From the NCBI GenBank assembly GCA_021648585.1, contig JAKISM010000004.1, positions 1 to 36,865 on the forward strand: DNA of 36,865 nt, read 5' to 3'. This DNA is from Devosiaceae bacterium (GTDB lineage: Bacteria > Pseudomonadota > Alphaproteobacteria > Rhizobiales > Devosiaceae). The position numbers were made by a program, and so were the translations under genes. Below are positions 16,177 to 25,068 of this stretch, piece by piece. How positions within the stretch are numbered: the stretch's first letter is position 1; each line of letters starts with the position of its first letter. A model generated the notes under the pieces. The model was not told where the DNA came from. It saw only the letters and a list, made by a program, of their open reading frames with translations, and did no database searches.

Positions 16177-16262
16177 CCCTTAAAATTACGCATCAAGGAG
16201 ATATATGAAACACGTGTTCGCTTTGGTTATCGTCGAGTTCATGTGCTGTTGCATAGGGAAGA
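16177..16262 (+). pseudogene. IS3-family transposase (OrfB) fragment
   Basis: Read in plus frame, the stretch encodes LRIKEIYETRVRFGYRRV followed by HVLLHRED. This is the highly conserved TRVR(Y/F)GYRR(I/V)HVLL.RE block of IS3-family OrfB integrases. No start, catalytic core or remaining DDE residues are present, and it breaks off a few bases before the end of the converging kinase gene. It is a relic at the right edge of the heme island. Confidence 0.7.
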
Positions 16263-16276
16263 TCAACGTATTTGCG

Positions 16277-17770
16277 CTATTTGCTCAAAACATCTTTCAG
16301 CGCTGGATAAAGCGCTAAATAGCGCCCATATATTTCTTCGTACTTTGCTACATTAGCCTTTATCGGTTCCACATGAACCCCTGGACGCACCATTGCAGAA
16401 ATTCCTTCATCAATGCTAGAGAAGTACTCTGAGCCATATGCTGCCAAAACCGCCGCTCCAGTTGAAGGGGCATCAGGCGTAGCGGGAACGCGAACAGGCA
16501 GGCCAGATGTGTCTGCATGTATCTGCAACCAAAGTCTAGAGGCTGCTGCACCACCACCAACTATAATTTCAGTGTTTGTGTACCCTGCACGTGTAAAGGC
16601 GTCCAAGATAGCTCTAGTTCCAAACCCGACTCCCTCCATGATAGCTCTAAAAATGTGGTGCTTCTCGTGAGATAGTGTCAGGCCTACTAGTGCACCACGA
16701 GACATAGCATCCGTATAAGGAGTTCGATTTCCCTGAAAATGATCTTGAACAATTAACCCATCACAACCAGGTTCCAATTCTTCAGCCATAGCATTCAAAC
16801 TGTCAAAATCGAGAGGTCCTCCAGTTAAGCGGCCCAGCCAGTTTATGATTGAACCAGTTGAAGTTTGACCACCTTCCACAATATAACGACTCGGATAAAC
16901 AATATCTGGATAGCTCCCCCATACACCGTGCGCATGAACAGGTGCATCGGTCACTCCAAACAACAGATGAGAAGAGCCAGTAATAAGCGCAAGCTGTCCT
17001 GGTTGAGCAACACCCAGCCCAATCATTCCAATCAATGCGTCTGCACCACCCTGTATGACCTTGACGGTTTTAGGTATCCCAAGCTCCTCAGCAGCACTAG
17101 CTCTCAGCGTACCAATAATTTTTCCTGGAGCAACAACTCTTTGTGGCCATTTACCCTGTAACTCTTCAAAGTCAAGTGCCTTAAGAAGGCTTGTAGCCCA
17201 CCCTCCCCGCTGAGTAGAATAATGCCAACGCAGACCTACATTGTTCAAGCTAGCAACCCATTCCCCAGTCAACTTGTAACTGAGATAGTCTTGATATTCG
17301 CAAATTCTATGTGCCTTGTTAAATATCTGAGGTTCATTCCGCTTTAACCAGAGTGCCTTTGGTATCATCCACTCAGCTGATACTGGTCCTGCACCATTTC
17401 CATTCATCTCAAGAGCTGTATCACCTGTTGCTAAAACAGCATCAGCTTCTGAGCTGGCACGTACATCCATCCATATCATTGCTGGACGCAACGCATCTCC
17501 ATTTTCATCCAACGCCACAACCGAGCAACTGGTAGTTGCATAGGCAACGGCCACAATTTGATCGCCTGATATTTTTGCTTCTTCAATTGCACCGCGCGAT
17601 GCTTTAACAAAGCTTTTCCACCAACTAGAAGGATCCTGCTCAGCCTGCCCTCCTGCTGCAAACTTAGTCTCATAAGGACATGAAAAGCTACCTAAACAAT
17701 TTCCTGAAATATCATAAATTCTGGCACGTAGGCTTTCTGTCCCTCCGTCAGCTGTTAAAAAATAGACCAT
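16277..17770 (-). CDS. FGGY-family carbohydrate kinase
   Basis: Predicted sugar or polyol kinase, 497 aa. The N-terminal phosphate loop is TADGGTESLRARIYD (6-20), and the catalytic Asp is D244 in GGADALIG. ITGSSH (263-268), GNRTPYTDAMSRGALVG and the C-terminal GGGAAASRLWLQIHADTSG are FGGY_N/FGGY_C family blocks. It resembles pentulose (ribulose/xylulose-type) kinases, but I cannot fix the substrate. GGGGG just before ATG 17770 favours that start over 17785. It is the last gene of the operon beginning with the binding protein at 24962, so it probably phosphorylates what the importer brings in. Its 3' end abuts the IS3 relic. Confidence 0.88.
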   Translation of the reverse strand: MVYFLTADGGTESLRARIYDISGNCLGSFSCPYETKFAAGGQAEQDPSSWWKSFVKASRGAIEEAKISGDQIVAVAYATTSCSVVALDENGDALRPAMIWMDVRASSEADAVLATGDTALEMNGNGAGPVSAEWMIPKALWLKRNEPQIFNKAHRICEYQDYLSYKLTGEWVASLNNVGLRWHYSTQRGGWATSLLKALDFEELQGKWPQRVVAPGKIIGTLRASAAEELGIPKTVKVIQGGADALIGMIGLGVAQPGQLALITGSSHLLFGVTDAPVHAHGVWGSYPDIVYPSRYIVEGGQTSTGSIINWLGRLTGGPLDFDSLNAMAEELEPGCDGLIVQDHFQGNRTPYTDAMSRGALVGLTLSHEKHHIFRAIMEGVGFGTRAILDAFTRAGYTNTEIIVGGGAAASRLWLQIHADTSGLPVRVPATPDAPSTGAAVLAAYGSEYFSSIDEGISAMVRPGVHVEPIKANVAKYEEIYGRYLALYPALKDVLSK

Positions 17771-17806
17771 ATTTACCCCCATCATTATAAAATATAACAG
17801 ACAAAC

Positions 17807-18139
17807 TCAAAGATCACGAAATACCTGCAACGCTTTACTTGCATACATTATTGCAGGACCCCCGCCCATTTCAACAGCAACCTCTAATGCTTCAACCAAA
17901 GCACCTTCATCAGCACCGTGTCGTTTAGCTCCATCCACATGATATAAAATACAATCATCACAGCCTTTTACTACAGCAATGGCAGTTGCCATCAACTCTT
18001 TATGTGCAGTGGATATTTTTTTCTGTGTGCTCGCCACTCTTGATATTTTGGCAAACCCAGAAAAAAGATCTGGTGTAGCATTTGAAAATGCGCCGATCCT
18101 ACCTTTCACTTCAACCAATCTATCTCTAGCAGTTGTCAT
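17807..18139 (-). CDS. AhpD-like / carboxymuconolactone decarboxylase-family CxxC protein
   Basis: Small protein of 110 aa with the CMD/AhpD fold signature: a redox-type CDDC motif followed by the conserved His in KGCDDCILYHVDGAKRHG, and EVAVEMGGGPAIMYASKAL at the C-terminal helix. The start at ATG 18139 is set by AAGGAG seven bases upstream and lies one base after the stop of the lipoyl E2 gene. AhpD proteins are known to accept electrons from lipoylated E2 subunits in Mycobacterium. Placement directly behind a lipoyl protein suggests a dihydrolipoamide-linked redox role. Other family members are lactone decarboxylases or of unknown function. Confidence 0.82.
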   Translation of the reverse strand: MTTARDRLVEVKGRIGAFSNATPDLFSGFAKISRVASTQKKISTAHKELMATAIAVVKGCDDCILYHVDGAKRHGADEGALVEALEVAVEMGGGPAIMYASKALQVFRDL

Positions 18140-18140
18140 T

Positions 18141-19415
18141 CTATACTCCTTGCAATAAAATTTTGAGTGTTTCAGTGGGTTGATCCCAATGCACCATATG
18201 CCCTGCATGAGCAAAATTATGTACGGCTACGTTACTTGGAACAAAATATACATCAGGCCAATCAATAATACGATCTTTATGCCCAATCAGAATACGTGTA
18301 GGAACTTTGCTCGCAATATCCTCAAGTGCTGGAATAATGTCAACGCTTTGCCTATCTGTACTAAACAAAGACTTTGCAAGAGATTGTAGCCGCCCCCCTC
18401 TTAAGTTTTTGTATAGCGCATCAATGGCTGAGTCAGACAAACTTAACGGGCGGTCTGTTATACGCTTAAGTAGCTGTTTCACTTCTCCAGACGAGGAAGG
18501 TTTTGACATACCAAGAATAAAACCTGAATCAATACTCAAGCCGATACCCACTGGCGCAATCAATGTCAAAGAAGCAATGGATTTATTTTTAGCCAATGCA
18601 AGCGCTGGAACTGAACCTAAAGAGTGAGCAACTAGATGGAAGGGTTGTGAACCCAATACTTCCTTTGCGAAGGTTGCAAGGTTTACGGATAATTCCTCTA
18701 CATTTTCTGCTTCGAGTTTACTGGCTCCGTGTCCTGGCAGGTCAATTGCTACCACATGGTGTCCAGCCCTAGAAAGTCCATTTATTAACCCCGCATAAGT
18801 GGTATTATCGCCAGAAAACCCGTGTATCAATAAAAACGACTTACTATTCTTTTCTCCCGCGGACACATAAGAAATATTATGTTCATAATGATGACTTGCA
18901 CTATCCTTATGTAACAATACTGCCTCCACGTCACTTTTTTCAACACGTCTGCGCCGCCCGCTACCATTGATGCTGTCGATATCAATATTGTTTAAACGAG
19001 CTATACGCCTCGCAACTGGAGTAGCACGACGCACACCAATATTCTTACTTGTTGGTTTAGAGTTCTTTCCTATACCTTTGATTTGCAACTCTTTTGATTG
19101 AGATGCAAGTTGCACCTCTATTTTATCTTTGTCACTATCAGCATTATCATCAGCTACAGTCCAGTCTGGCCCATCTTCAATTTTAATTCTGGCAATCGGC
19201 TCGCCGACCAACACAGTCTCACCTTCATTTTTCAGTTTCTCAAGCAATGTCCCCTCACCAAGCGCAGGGAATTCTACGGCCGTCTTATCCGTCTCAACGA
19301 CAATAATTGGGTCACCACGCTTGAATTTTTGGCCAACCTTAACTAACCAAAAATTAACAACCCCCTCTTCCATTGCCTCGCCCAAACTAGGCATGTTTAA
19401 TATAGATTCGATCAC
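18141..19415 (-). CDS. Acetoin dehydrogenase-like E2: lipoyl domain, E3-binding-like domain and alpha/beta hydrolase
   Basis: AcoC-type E2 of 424 aa. The lipoyl domain spans 1-80 with the lipoylation Lys K44 in VETDKTAVEF. A peripheral subunit-binding-like segment (about 129-166, RATPVARRIARLNNIDID) follows. The C-terminal half is an alpha/beta hydrolase with HGFSGD, nucleophile S265 in AHSLGS, Asp in GHKDRI and His in AHAGHMVHW. This architecture replaces the usual acyltransferase core and is known from acetoin dehydrogenase, where the acyl group ends on CoA. It overlaps the E1beta gene by 4 bases. No E3 (lipoamide dehydrogenase) is encoded in the window. The true substrate may not be acetoin because a sugar importer and kinase share the operon. 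Confidence 0.88.
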   Translation of the reverse strand: MIESILNMPSLGEAMEEGVVNFWLVKVGQKFKRGDPIIVVETDKTAVEFPALGEGTLLEKLKNEGETVLVGEPIARIKIEDGPDWTVADDNADSDKDKIEVQLASQSKELQIKGIGKNSKPTSKNIGVRRATPVARRIARLNNIDIDSINGSGRRRRVEKSDVEAVLLHKDSASHHYEHNISYVSAGEKNSKSFLLIHGFSGDNTTYAGLINGLSRAGHHVVAIDLPGHGASKLEAENVEELSVNLATFAKEVLGSQPFHLVAHSLGSVPALALAKNKSIASLTLIAPVGIGLSIDSGFILGMSKPSSSGEVKQLLKRITDRPLSLSDSAIDALYKNLRGGRLQSLAKSLFSTDRQSVDIIPALEDIASKVPTRILIGHKDRIIDWPDVYFVPSNVAVHNFAHAGHMVHWDQPTETLKILLQGV

Positions 19416-20386
19416 ATCACGAGCCTTTTTGCTGTTTCCTCTATCGATTTAGGAGATGGAATTGATCCTGCCTCCAGATCAGCAGAAACTGAAATTGGGC
19501 AATCCTCTCCAGCAACACGCACCACCGGATCTGTTAAATAATCAAAACACTCCTCAGAAATTCGCGCTGAGAGTTCAGAAGCAACCCCTGATGTAAGAAC
19601 GGCCTCAGAAACAACTAAAACCTTACCCACCTTTTCAACTTCCTTACGAATTGTATCAAAATCCAGCGGATTAAGAGTACGAAGATCAATTACTGTTGCT
19701 TCAATGTTTTGTTTTGACAAAGCTTCCGCTGCCTGCATAACAAATTGCAACTGTCGGGAATAGGTGACTATCACAATGTCTGAACCATGTCGGCGAACAG
19801 CTGCCTTACCCCAAGGAAGAGGATCAATACTCAGATCAACATCCTCCTTTAACGAATAAAGACTCTTATGCTCTATGAATACTACTGGATCAGGCTTGGT
19901 AAGGCTTTGACGCAGAAGGTGATAGGCATCAGATACTGTTGCTGGCATAGCAAGACGAAGACCAGGAGTGTGCATAATAAATGCTTCAAGACTTTGACTA
20001 TGCTGAGCGCCAGCAGACCGCCCTGCACCACCTTGAGTTCTCAATACTAACGGCACACCAATCTGACCACCGAACATATAGCGGATTTTTGCTGCCTGAT
20101 TTCCTAACTGATCCATCGTCATACCGATAAAATCGACATACATAAGCTCAGCCACAGGTCGCAAACCACTCATTGCAGCGCCTATTGCAGTACCAATAAT
20201 TGCTGGTTCAGAAATAGGAGTATCAAGTAAACGTTCGGGTCCAAATTTATCAATAAGCCCTTTTGTAACGCCATAAGCGCCGCCATAACGACCCACCTCC
20301 TCACCAATGATAAAAATACTTTCATCTTCTATCATTGCATCATATAATGCCTGTCGTAACGCATCACGATAAGTCAACTCAACCAT
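19412..20386 (-). CDS. Acetoin dehydrogenase-like E1 beta subunit
   Basis: Beta subunit of a thiamine-diphosphate 2-oxoacid/acetoin dehydrogenase, 324 aa. Family blocks are VELTYRDALRQALYDAMIED at the N-terminus, GEEVGRYGGAYGVTKGL with the catalytic-region Glu, DTPISEPAIIGTAIGAAMSG, and GGAGRSAGAQHSQSLEAF with the conserved His pair region. The C-terminal transketolase domain holds TVIDLRTLNPLD. It starts three bases after the E1alpha stop and overlaps the E2 gene by 4 bases, consistent with stoichiometric expression of the complex. Confidence 0.92.
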   Translation of the reverse strand: MVELTYRDALRQALYDAMIEDESIFIIGEEVGRYGGAYGVTKGLIDKFGPERLLDTPISEPAIIGTAIGAAMSGLRPVAELMYVDFIGMTMDQLGNQAAKIRYMFGGQIGVPLVLRTQGGAGRSAGAQHSQSLEAFIMHTPGLRLAMPATVSDAYHLLRQSLTKPDPVVFIEHKSLYSLKEDVDLSIDPLPWGKAAVRRHGSDIVIVTYSRQLQFVMQAAEALSKQNIEATVIDLRTLNPLDFDTIRKEVEKVGKVLVVSEAVLTSGVASELSARISEECFDYLTDPVVRVAGEDCPISVSADLEAGSIPSPKSIEETAKRLVM

Positions 20387-20388
20387 AA

Positions 20389-21435
20389 TTACTCCCTTGC
20401 CAAAATTCGATTGATACGTGTCTGAACTGGTTCAGGTTCTGGCTCGTTAGGGCCATAAACGTCACGAAACATTGATGATAATGGGGGTGGATTAGAGGAA
20501 ATTGCAAAGTCTATAGCAGAGTCCATTTCATCACTGATAGATTGGTCAATAATATCCAAAAACTCATTAGACACCCCCTCTTTGATTATATTATCTCGGG
20601 CAAATAATACTGGATCTCTCTTACGTCCTTCGACCTCTTCTTCTTCGCTACGATATGGACTTTTGTCCATGCGGGCATGACCAAAAAACCGGTAGCATGA
20701 CACAGCGAGAAATCCAGGCTTACCAACACGGGCATCGTCCGTAAGTTTTTGTGCTGTCTCTTGAACAGTTTCAACATTCAGCCCATCCACACTTATGCCG
20801 TTCAAGCCAAACGCTATCGCACGTTCATGTAAATTAGTAGCCTTTGTTGCCTGGTCAATTCTCGTACCCATTCCATATTGATTGTTTATACACACAAACA
20901 AAACTGGCAAATCCCACAACGCAGCCATATTCATACTTTCGTACAAAATCCCTTGTTGCATAGCTCCATCACCAAAAAATGCGACCGATATTGCTCCAGT
21001 CTTACCACGCTTTGCAGCGAGCCCAGCTCCAACAACAGCAGGTATCCCCCCTCCAACAATTGCGTTTGCACCCAGATGGCCCAACCCCATATCAGCAATA
21101 TGCATAGAGCCGCCTTTTCCTTTGCAATAACCAGTTTCCTTTCCAGCAATTTCAGCCATCATAAGATTAGGATTAGCACCACGGCTCAAAAAAATTCCGT
21201 GCCCTCTATGATGAGTAGTAAAACTATCACCTTCTTTCATAGCTGAACAAACACCAACCGCTGCAGACTCTTCTCCAATAGACAAGTGCAACATTGAGCC
21301 TGCACTTTGTCCTCGTACAAACAACTCGCCAACCCGCTCCTCAAATGTTCTCACACGACGCATTTGCCGATAAAGATCTTCAAGCCTTGAGTTAGTTCTG
21401 GCATCATTTGCATGTTTCAACTTAATCTCGGTCAT
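20389..21435 (-). CDS. Acetoin dehydrogenase-like E1 alpha subunit
   Basis: Thiamine-diphosphate-binding alpha subunit, 348 aa. The ThDP motif begins GDGAMQQG (155-162) and ends INNQYGMGT (183-191). HHRGHGIFLSRG and GKGGSMHIAD are typical of the PDH/acetoin E1alpha family. ATG 21435 is preferred over the upstream in-frame starts because GAGGGGG lies 9 bases upstream and the longer version would run into the permease gene. With E1beta and the hydrolase-type E2 it should cleave an alpha-ketol or 2-oxo compound to an acyl-CoA. Pyruvate or acetoin use is possible, but the operon context points to a sugar-like ligand. Confidence 0.92.
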   Translation of the reverse strand: MTEIKLKHANDARTNSRLEDLYRQMRRVRTFEERVGELFVRGQSAGSMLHLSIGEESAAVGVCSAMKEGDSFTTHHRGHGIFLSRGANPNLMMAEIAGKETGYCKGKGGSMHIADMGLGHLGANAIVGGGIPAVVGAGLAAKRGKTGAISVAFFGDGAMQQGILYESMNMAALWDLPVLFVCINNQYGMGTRIDQATKATNLHERAIAFGLNGISVDGLNVETVQETAQKLTDDARVGKPGFLAVSCYRFFGHARMDKSPYRSEEEEVEGRKRDPVLFARDNIIKEGVSNEFLDIIDQSISDEMDSAIDFAISSNPPPLSSMFRDVYGPNEPEPEPVQTRINRILARE

Positions 21436-21448
21436 GTTTATTTCCCCC

Positions 21449-22438
21449 TCACAAAAGCTTGAGTTTAGTTGTGCGCGACACGATTGCCACCGCCACCAGA
21501 ATAACAATGCCCTTAACAATATTTTGGATATAAGAATCCATCCCTATTAGGTTCAGACCATTATCAAGAATGCCTATAAATAAAGCGCCACAAAAAGTTC
21601 CCAATACCGTCGCTGTTCCCGGTCGGAACATCGTCATTCCGATAAAGACTGTTGCCAGCCCATCCAAAAGATATCTTTCACCAACATTTGGTTGGCCAGA
21701 CCCAAGACGCGCAGCCAGAAGAGCACCCGCAACAGCTGCAAAAAGAGCAACTATGGTAAGCGCGGCTGTTCGATAAAATACTATTCGAACACCAGAAAGC
21801 TCCGCCGCCTTCTCATTGCCGCCAACAGCATATATATAACGACCAAACACCGTACGTTCCATAACAAACCATGCCAAAGCGACTGCTGCAATCATAAAAA
21901 ATGCCAATATAGGCACTCCTAGCAAGCGTCCCTGACCCAAAAAAAGATAACTGTCTGGCAGACCTCCATAAATTGCCCGCCCGCCTGTAAGCATAAAATT
22001 AATACCAAACAAGATTGAACCAGTGGCGAGCGTAGCAATTAAAGAAGGAATACCTATTTTTGTAACCAGTAGACCATTGGTGATTCCAACAACAAGCCCA
22101 GCGCCCATGCCAATAGTAATAGCAAACCAGAGATCCACACCGTTAACAAGCAACATTGGCACCAAAATACCAGTCAAACCAACTATGTAACCCACTGATA
22201 GGTCAATTTCTTTTGCAGCAAACCCAAAAGTTAAACCACAACCAACTATAGTTAGAATAGAAATTTGCTGCAAAATATTTGTTAGATTAACAATCGTCAT
22301 AAATCGGTCAACTGAAACTGAAAAACCGATAAACATCAAAACCAATACAATTAGAGTGGAATATTTTTGAACCCACTCCATGTTAAATTGAATGTTTTTG
22401 CTCTTTTTAATATCCATTTCTTGCACTTTCCTGCTCAT
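21449..22438 (-). CDS. RbsC-like sugar ABC transporter permease
   Basis: Inner-membrane permease of the branched-chain/ribose type, 329 aa, with about eight to ten hydrophobic spans. Family marks are VGCGLTFGFAAKEIDLSVG (near 64-83), GRYIYAVGGNEKAAELSGV, and FRPGTATVLGTFCGALFIGILDNG in the C-terminal third. The start overlaps the ATPase stop by 4 bases (ATGA). It is the only permease in the operon, so it likely works as a homodimer as in RbsC. Confidence 0.92.
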   Translation of the reverse strand: MSRKVQEMDIKKSKNIQFNMEWVQKYSTLIVLVLMFIGFSVSVDRFMTIVNLTNILQQISILTIVGCGLTFGFAAKEIDLSVGYIVGLTGILVPMLLVNGVDLWFAITIGMGAGLVVGITNGLLVTKIGIPSLIATLATGSILFGINFMLTGGRAIYGGLPDSYLFLGQGRLLGVPILAFFMIAAVALAWFVMERTVFGRYIYAVGGNEKAAELSGVRIVFYRTAALTIVALFAAVAGALLAARLGSGQPNVGERYLLDGLATVFIGMTMFRPGTATVLGTFCGALFIGILDNGLNLIGMDSYIQNIVKGIVILVAVAIVSRTTKLKLL

Positions 22439-23940
22439 GCGTTTTCTCCAGATAATGCAGAAATAAAACGCTTCTCAGAAAAGTCTTCTGCAAAAATTTC
22501 TTTACTTGGGAATCCATTTACAAAAGGAACAACCCGCTGTGCGATATGTTCAATTTCAAGTAAATCAGAAGAAGCAATAATTATACCCATACCCTGCTTG
22601 GCAAGCGCACGAATTTTTCTGTAAATTTCTTGTTTGGCACCAATATCCACGCCTTCGGTTGGTTCAATGAAAATCATCACACAATATTTATTTTCAGCCC
22701 CATATAACCACTTCCCCAAAGACACTTTTTGTTTATTTCCACCTGACAGGTTTCGCAATAATTGCCCTCGACTACTAGTTTTAATATTCAATAAATCAAT
22801 GATACGAACCACTTCGGCTTTTTCTACGCCAAAGTTCAATATACCACTACGGGCTGCAAAGTCGGGATGTACCAGAGATAAATTTTCAGTTACGGAACCA
22901 TCCGGCATCAACGAATTTTCCATTCTGTGGTCTGGAACAAAGGCCACACCACTACGTTGCATTGCTCGCACGTTTCCAGCAACTGGCTTTCCCTCAACCT
23001 CAACAGTTCCAGATATCAGACCTTCTTTTGAATAAAGAGAGCGGACAAAACCAAAATGACCAGCGCCAGTCAGACCAATAAGACCCACTATTTCTCCAGC
23101 CATTACTTCAAATTGGGGAACACTAACTTGCCCCGCCTTCCAGTTTTTTACGCTTAAAACAGTCTTACCACCAACAAAACTACGGTTTTTGACCTCACCA
23201 GAACCTTTGGTTGCACCTGTTCTGCGCAACATTAAATCAATCAAATTTCCTTCTGTGGTGTTCTCAACTTGCAACGTATCAATAAATTTTCCATCACGTA
23301 AGACAGTAACCTTATTTGAGAGGAGCTTTATTTCTGATAGAAAATGACTGATCAACACAACTCCTACTCCCTTTTGGGGCAACGAACTAATAATCTTCCA
23401 TAGCTGCTCCTTTTCACGACTTTGCAAAGCAGCAGTTGGCTCATCTAAAATAAGAATTTTTATATTGCCACGTAAGGCTCGAACAATTTCAATCACCTTT
23501 TGATCAGCAACACCTAGAGTTTCAACCGAACGATCCAAAGAGATTGACGCTTCAGGAAACCACTTATTCAACAGCCTTTCTGCCCGATATAGTAAATCCT
23601 TGCGCCGTATAATACTACCGAGATATTTTGGCTCGGCACCTAGCATAATATTTTCAGCCCCACTCAATTGAGGCACAAGACTTCCTTCTTGACTGACTTG
23701 TGCAATTCCATGCAAAAGCGCGTCACAAGGCGTACCTAACTTCACCAAACTATCATTGATATAAATATCTCCAGAAGTCGGGCTAACTGTTCCACTTAAC
23801 ACGTTGATTAGTGTAGACTTTCCAGCTCCATTTTCACCAATCAAACCATGAACTTCATTGAAGCCAAAAGTCACACTAACATCATCTAGGGCCAAGTTTC
23901 CAGAATAATCCATAACAATATTGTTAAGCGTAACACTCAT
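22435..23940 (-). CDS. RbsA-like sugar ABC transporter ATPase with degenerate second domain
   Basis: Two fused ATP-binding domains, 501 aa. The N-terminal domain has intact Walker A GENGAGKST and Walker B LILDEPT. The C-terminal domain has a lost Walker A (GLTGAGHFGF, no GKS/T) and also FIEPTEG in place of LDEPTRG, so the Walker B Asp is Ile, although its LSGGNKQK signature is intact. In RbsA proteins the second Walker A is usually degenerate but the DEPT motif is kept. The second site is therefore probably non-hydrolytic. An AAGGTCAG SD-like sequence precedes ATG 23940. It lies between the binding protein and the permease. Confidence 0.92.
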   Translation of the reverse strand: MSVTLNNIVMDYSGNLALDDVSVTFGFNEVHGLIGENGAGKSTLINVLSGTVSPTSGDIYINDSLVKLGTPCDALLHGIAQVSQEGSLVPQLSGAENIMLGAEPKYLGSIIRRKDLLYRAERLLNKWFPEASISLDRSVETLGVADQKVIEIVRALRGNIKILILDEPTAALQSREKEQLWKIISSLPQKGVGVVLISHFLSEIKLLSNKVTVLRDGKFIDTLQVENTTEGNLIDLMLRRTGATKGSGEVKNRSFVGGKTVLSVKNWKAGQVSVPQFEVMAGEIVGLIGLTGAGHFGFVRSLYSKEGLISGTVEVEGKPVAGNVRAMQRSGVAFVPDHRMENSLMPDGSVTENLSLVHPDFAARSGILNFGVEKAEVVRIIDLLNIKTSSRGQLLRNLSGGNKQKVSLGKWLYGAENKYCVMIFIEPTEGVDIGAKQEIYRKIRALAKQGMGIIIASSDLLEIEHIAQRVVPFVNGFPSKEIFAEDFSEKRFISALSGENA

Positions 23941-23982
23941 GAACTGACCTTGGGATTGCGTATCGATAGGAGGCGGAGATAT

Positions 23983-24015
23983 CTGCTCGCAACTTCATAG
24001 ACAAGCTGCGAGCAG
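23983..24015 (-). promoter_or_regulatory. Intercistronic hairpin after the binding-protein gene
   Basis: CTGCTCGCA (23983-23991) and TGCGAGCAG (24007-24015) form a perfect 9-bp stem directly after the binding-protein stop. No U-tract follows on the minus strand, so it is more likely an mRNA-stabilising or RNase-blocking element that raises binding-protein levels than a terminator. Confidence 0.6.
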
Positions 24016-24023
24016 AAGGGGAC

Positions 24024-24962
24024 CTATAGAAAGTCTTTACAGTTTTGCTTAGTTACCAATGGAGCATCCATATAAACAGTTTTACTTGGAATCACATCAG
24101 CAATATCCTTACCGTCTACAACGATGCTTGTTATCCATTCACCAACCTGCTCGCCCATTCCCTCAAAAGGCTGACTAACCGTTGCAATCATCATGCTGTC
24201 AGACTTACATACTTCTGCAACTGCTTCTGGGTGGCCGTCAATTCCAATTACTTTAACATCCTTCAAGCCAGCAGCTTTCATTACGTTAATAGCGGCTTGA
24301 GCTGGACCATCCCATGGGGCCCATACAGCGTCAATATCCTCTCCGAATCGAGCGACATAATCCTGCATACGGTTTGTTGTGTCTTCAAAGAAAGCAGTGT
24401 AATCGATATTATGCTCAACAAGCACATTTACACCTTGATACTCTCGCAACACATCAAGCATCACATCACCACGTTTGCGGGTGCCATGATGTTCAGCCAT
24501 ACGCAAGAAAATCAAATTACCTTCACCACCCATTTCATCCAACAAATAAGGAGAAACGTCAGCGGACATCGCCCAGTTATTTGTGGTGATATCAACTGCA
24601 ATTCCATCAATATATCCGCTATCTACCGAGAAAATAGGAATACCAGCTTCTGATGCAGATGAGATTGCTGCACGAGACGCACGCAGATCGGCCATTGTTA
24701 TAATTATTGCATCTACACCGCGCGAGGCAGCATCTTGCAAGTTTGAAGCCATAGATTCGCCTGAACCCCCTGAGTCGAGGTAACTAATTTTCCAGTCTGT
24801 TCCAGACTCCTGTAGCCATTCCTGAAAACCCACTTTAACACGCTGCTCCGATTGAGCAGCCGCATTTGAATGAACCCAGACAATCTCTAACGCCGATATA
24901 GACGATACACTCATCAAAAGAGTAGCAGCAACAACTGCTGTAATCTTTGTATACTTCTTCAT
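24024..24962 (-). CDS. Ribose/galactose-type periplasmic sugar-binding protein
   Basis: Periplasmic binding protein (Peripla_BP_4-like), 312 aa, with a Sec signal peptide (1 to about 24, LLMSVSSISA|LE). The mature part shows the two-lobe pattern: EIVWVHSNAAAQSEQRVKVG, a GVDAIIITMAD segment, IPIFSVDSGY at the interlobe strand, and DAVWAPWDGPAQAAINVMKA with VKVIGIDGHPE in the second lobe. AAAGGGAG upstream sets the start. It is the first gene of the minus-strand operon, 174 bases from the divergent SorC regulator. The ligand is not evident from the sequence. Confidence 0.9.
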   Translation of the reverse strand: MKKYTKITAVVAATLLMSVSSISALEIVWVHSNAAAQSEQRVKVGFQEWLQESGTDWKISYLDSGGSGESMASNLQDAASRGVDAIIITMADLRASRAAISSASEAGIPIFSVDSGYIDGIAVDITTNNWAMSADVSPYLLDEMGGEGNLIFLRMAEHHGTRKRGDVMLDVLREYQGVNVLVEHNIDYTAFFEDTTNRMQDYVARFGEDIDAVWAPWDGPAQAAINVMKAAGLKDVKVIGIDGHPEAVAEVCKSDSMMIATVSQPFEGMGEQVGEWITSIVVDGKDIADVIPSKTVYMDAPLVTKQNCKDFL

Positions 24963-25051
24963 GTCGTATTTCTCCCTTTATTGGTTGAGACGCTCATCAA
25001 GATCATACTCTTATCACGCCTACTATTAGGAACTATAGATTATTGAATTAC

Positions 25052-25068
25052 ATTTGTCTAGAGCAAAT
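25052..25068. promoter_or_regulatory. Candidate operator in the divergent SorC / binding-protein promoter region
   Basis: ATTTG (25052-25056) and CAAAT (25064-25068) form an inverted repeat around TCTAGAG, midway between the divergent starts at 24962 and 25137. Position and symmetry fit an operator for the adjacent SorC regulator; the arms are short, so confidence is low. Confidence 0.4.

Noticed and set aside
24045..24653. Plus-strand 202-residue open frame antisense to the binding-protein gene
   Set aside because: Shadow frame of a clear SBP gene; no SD or domain, and composition is unlike a protein.
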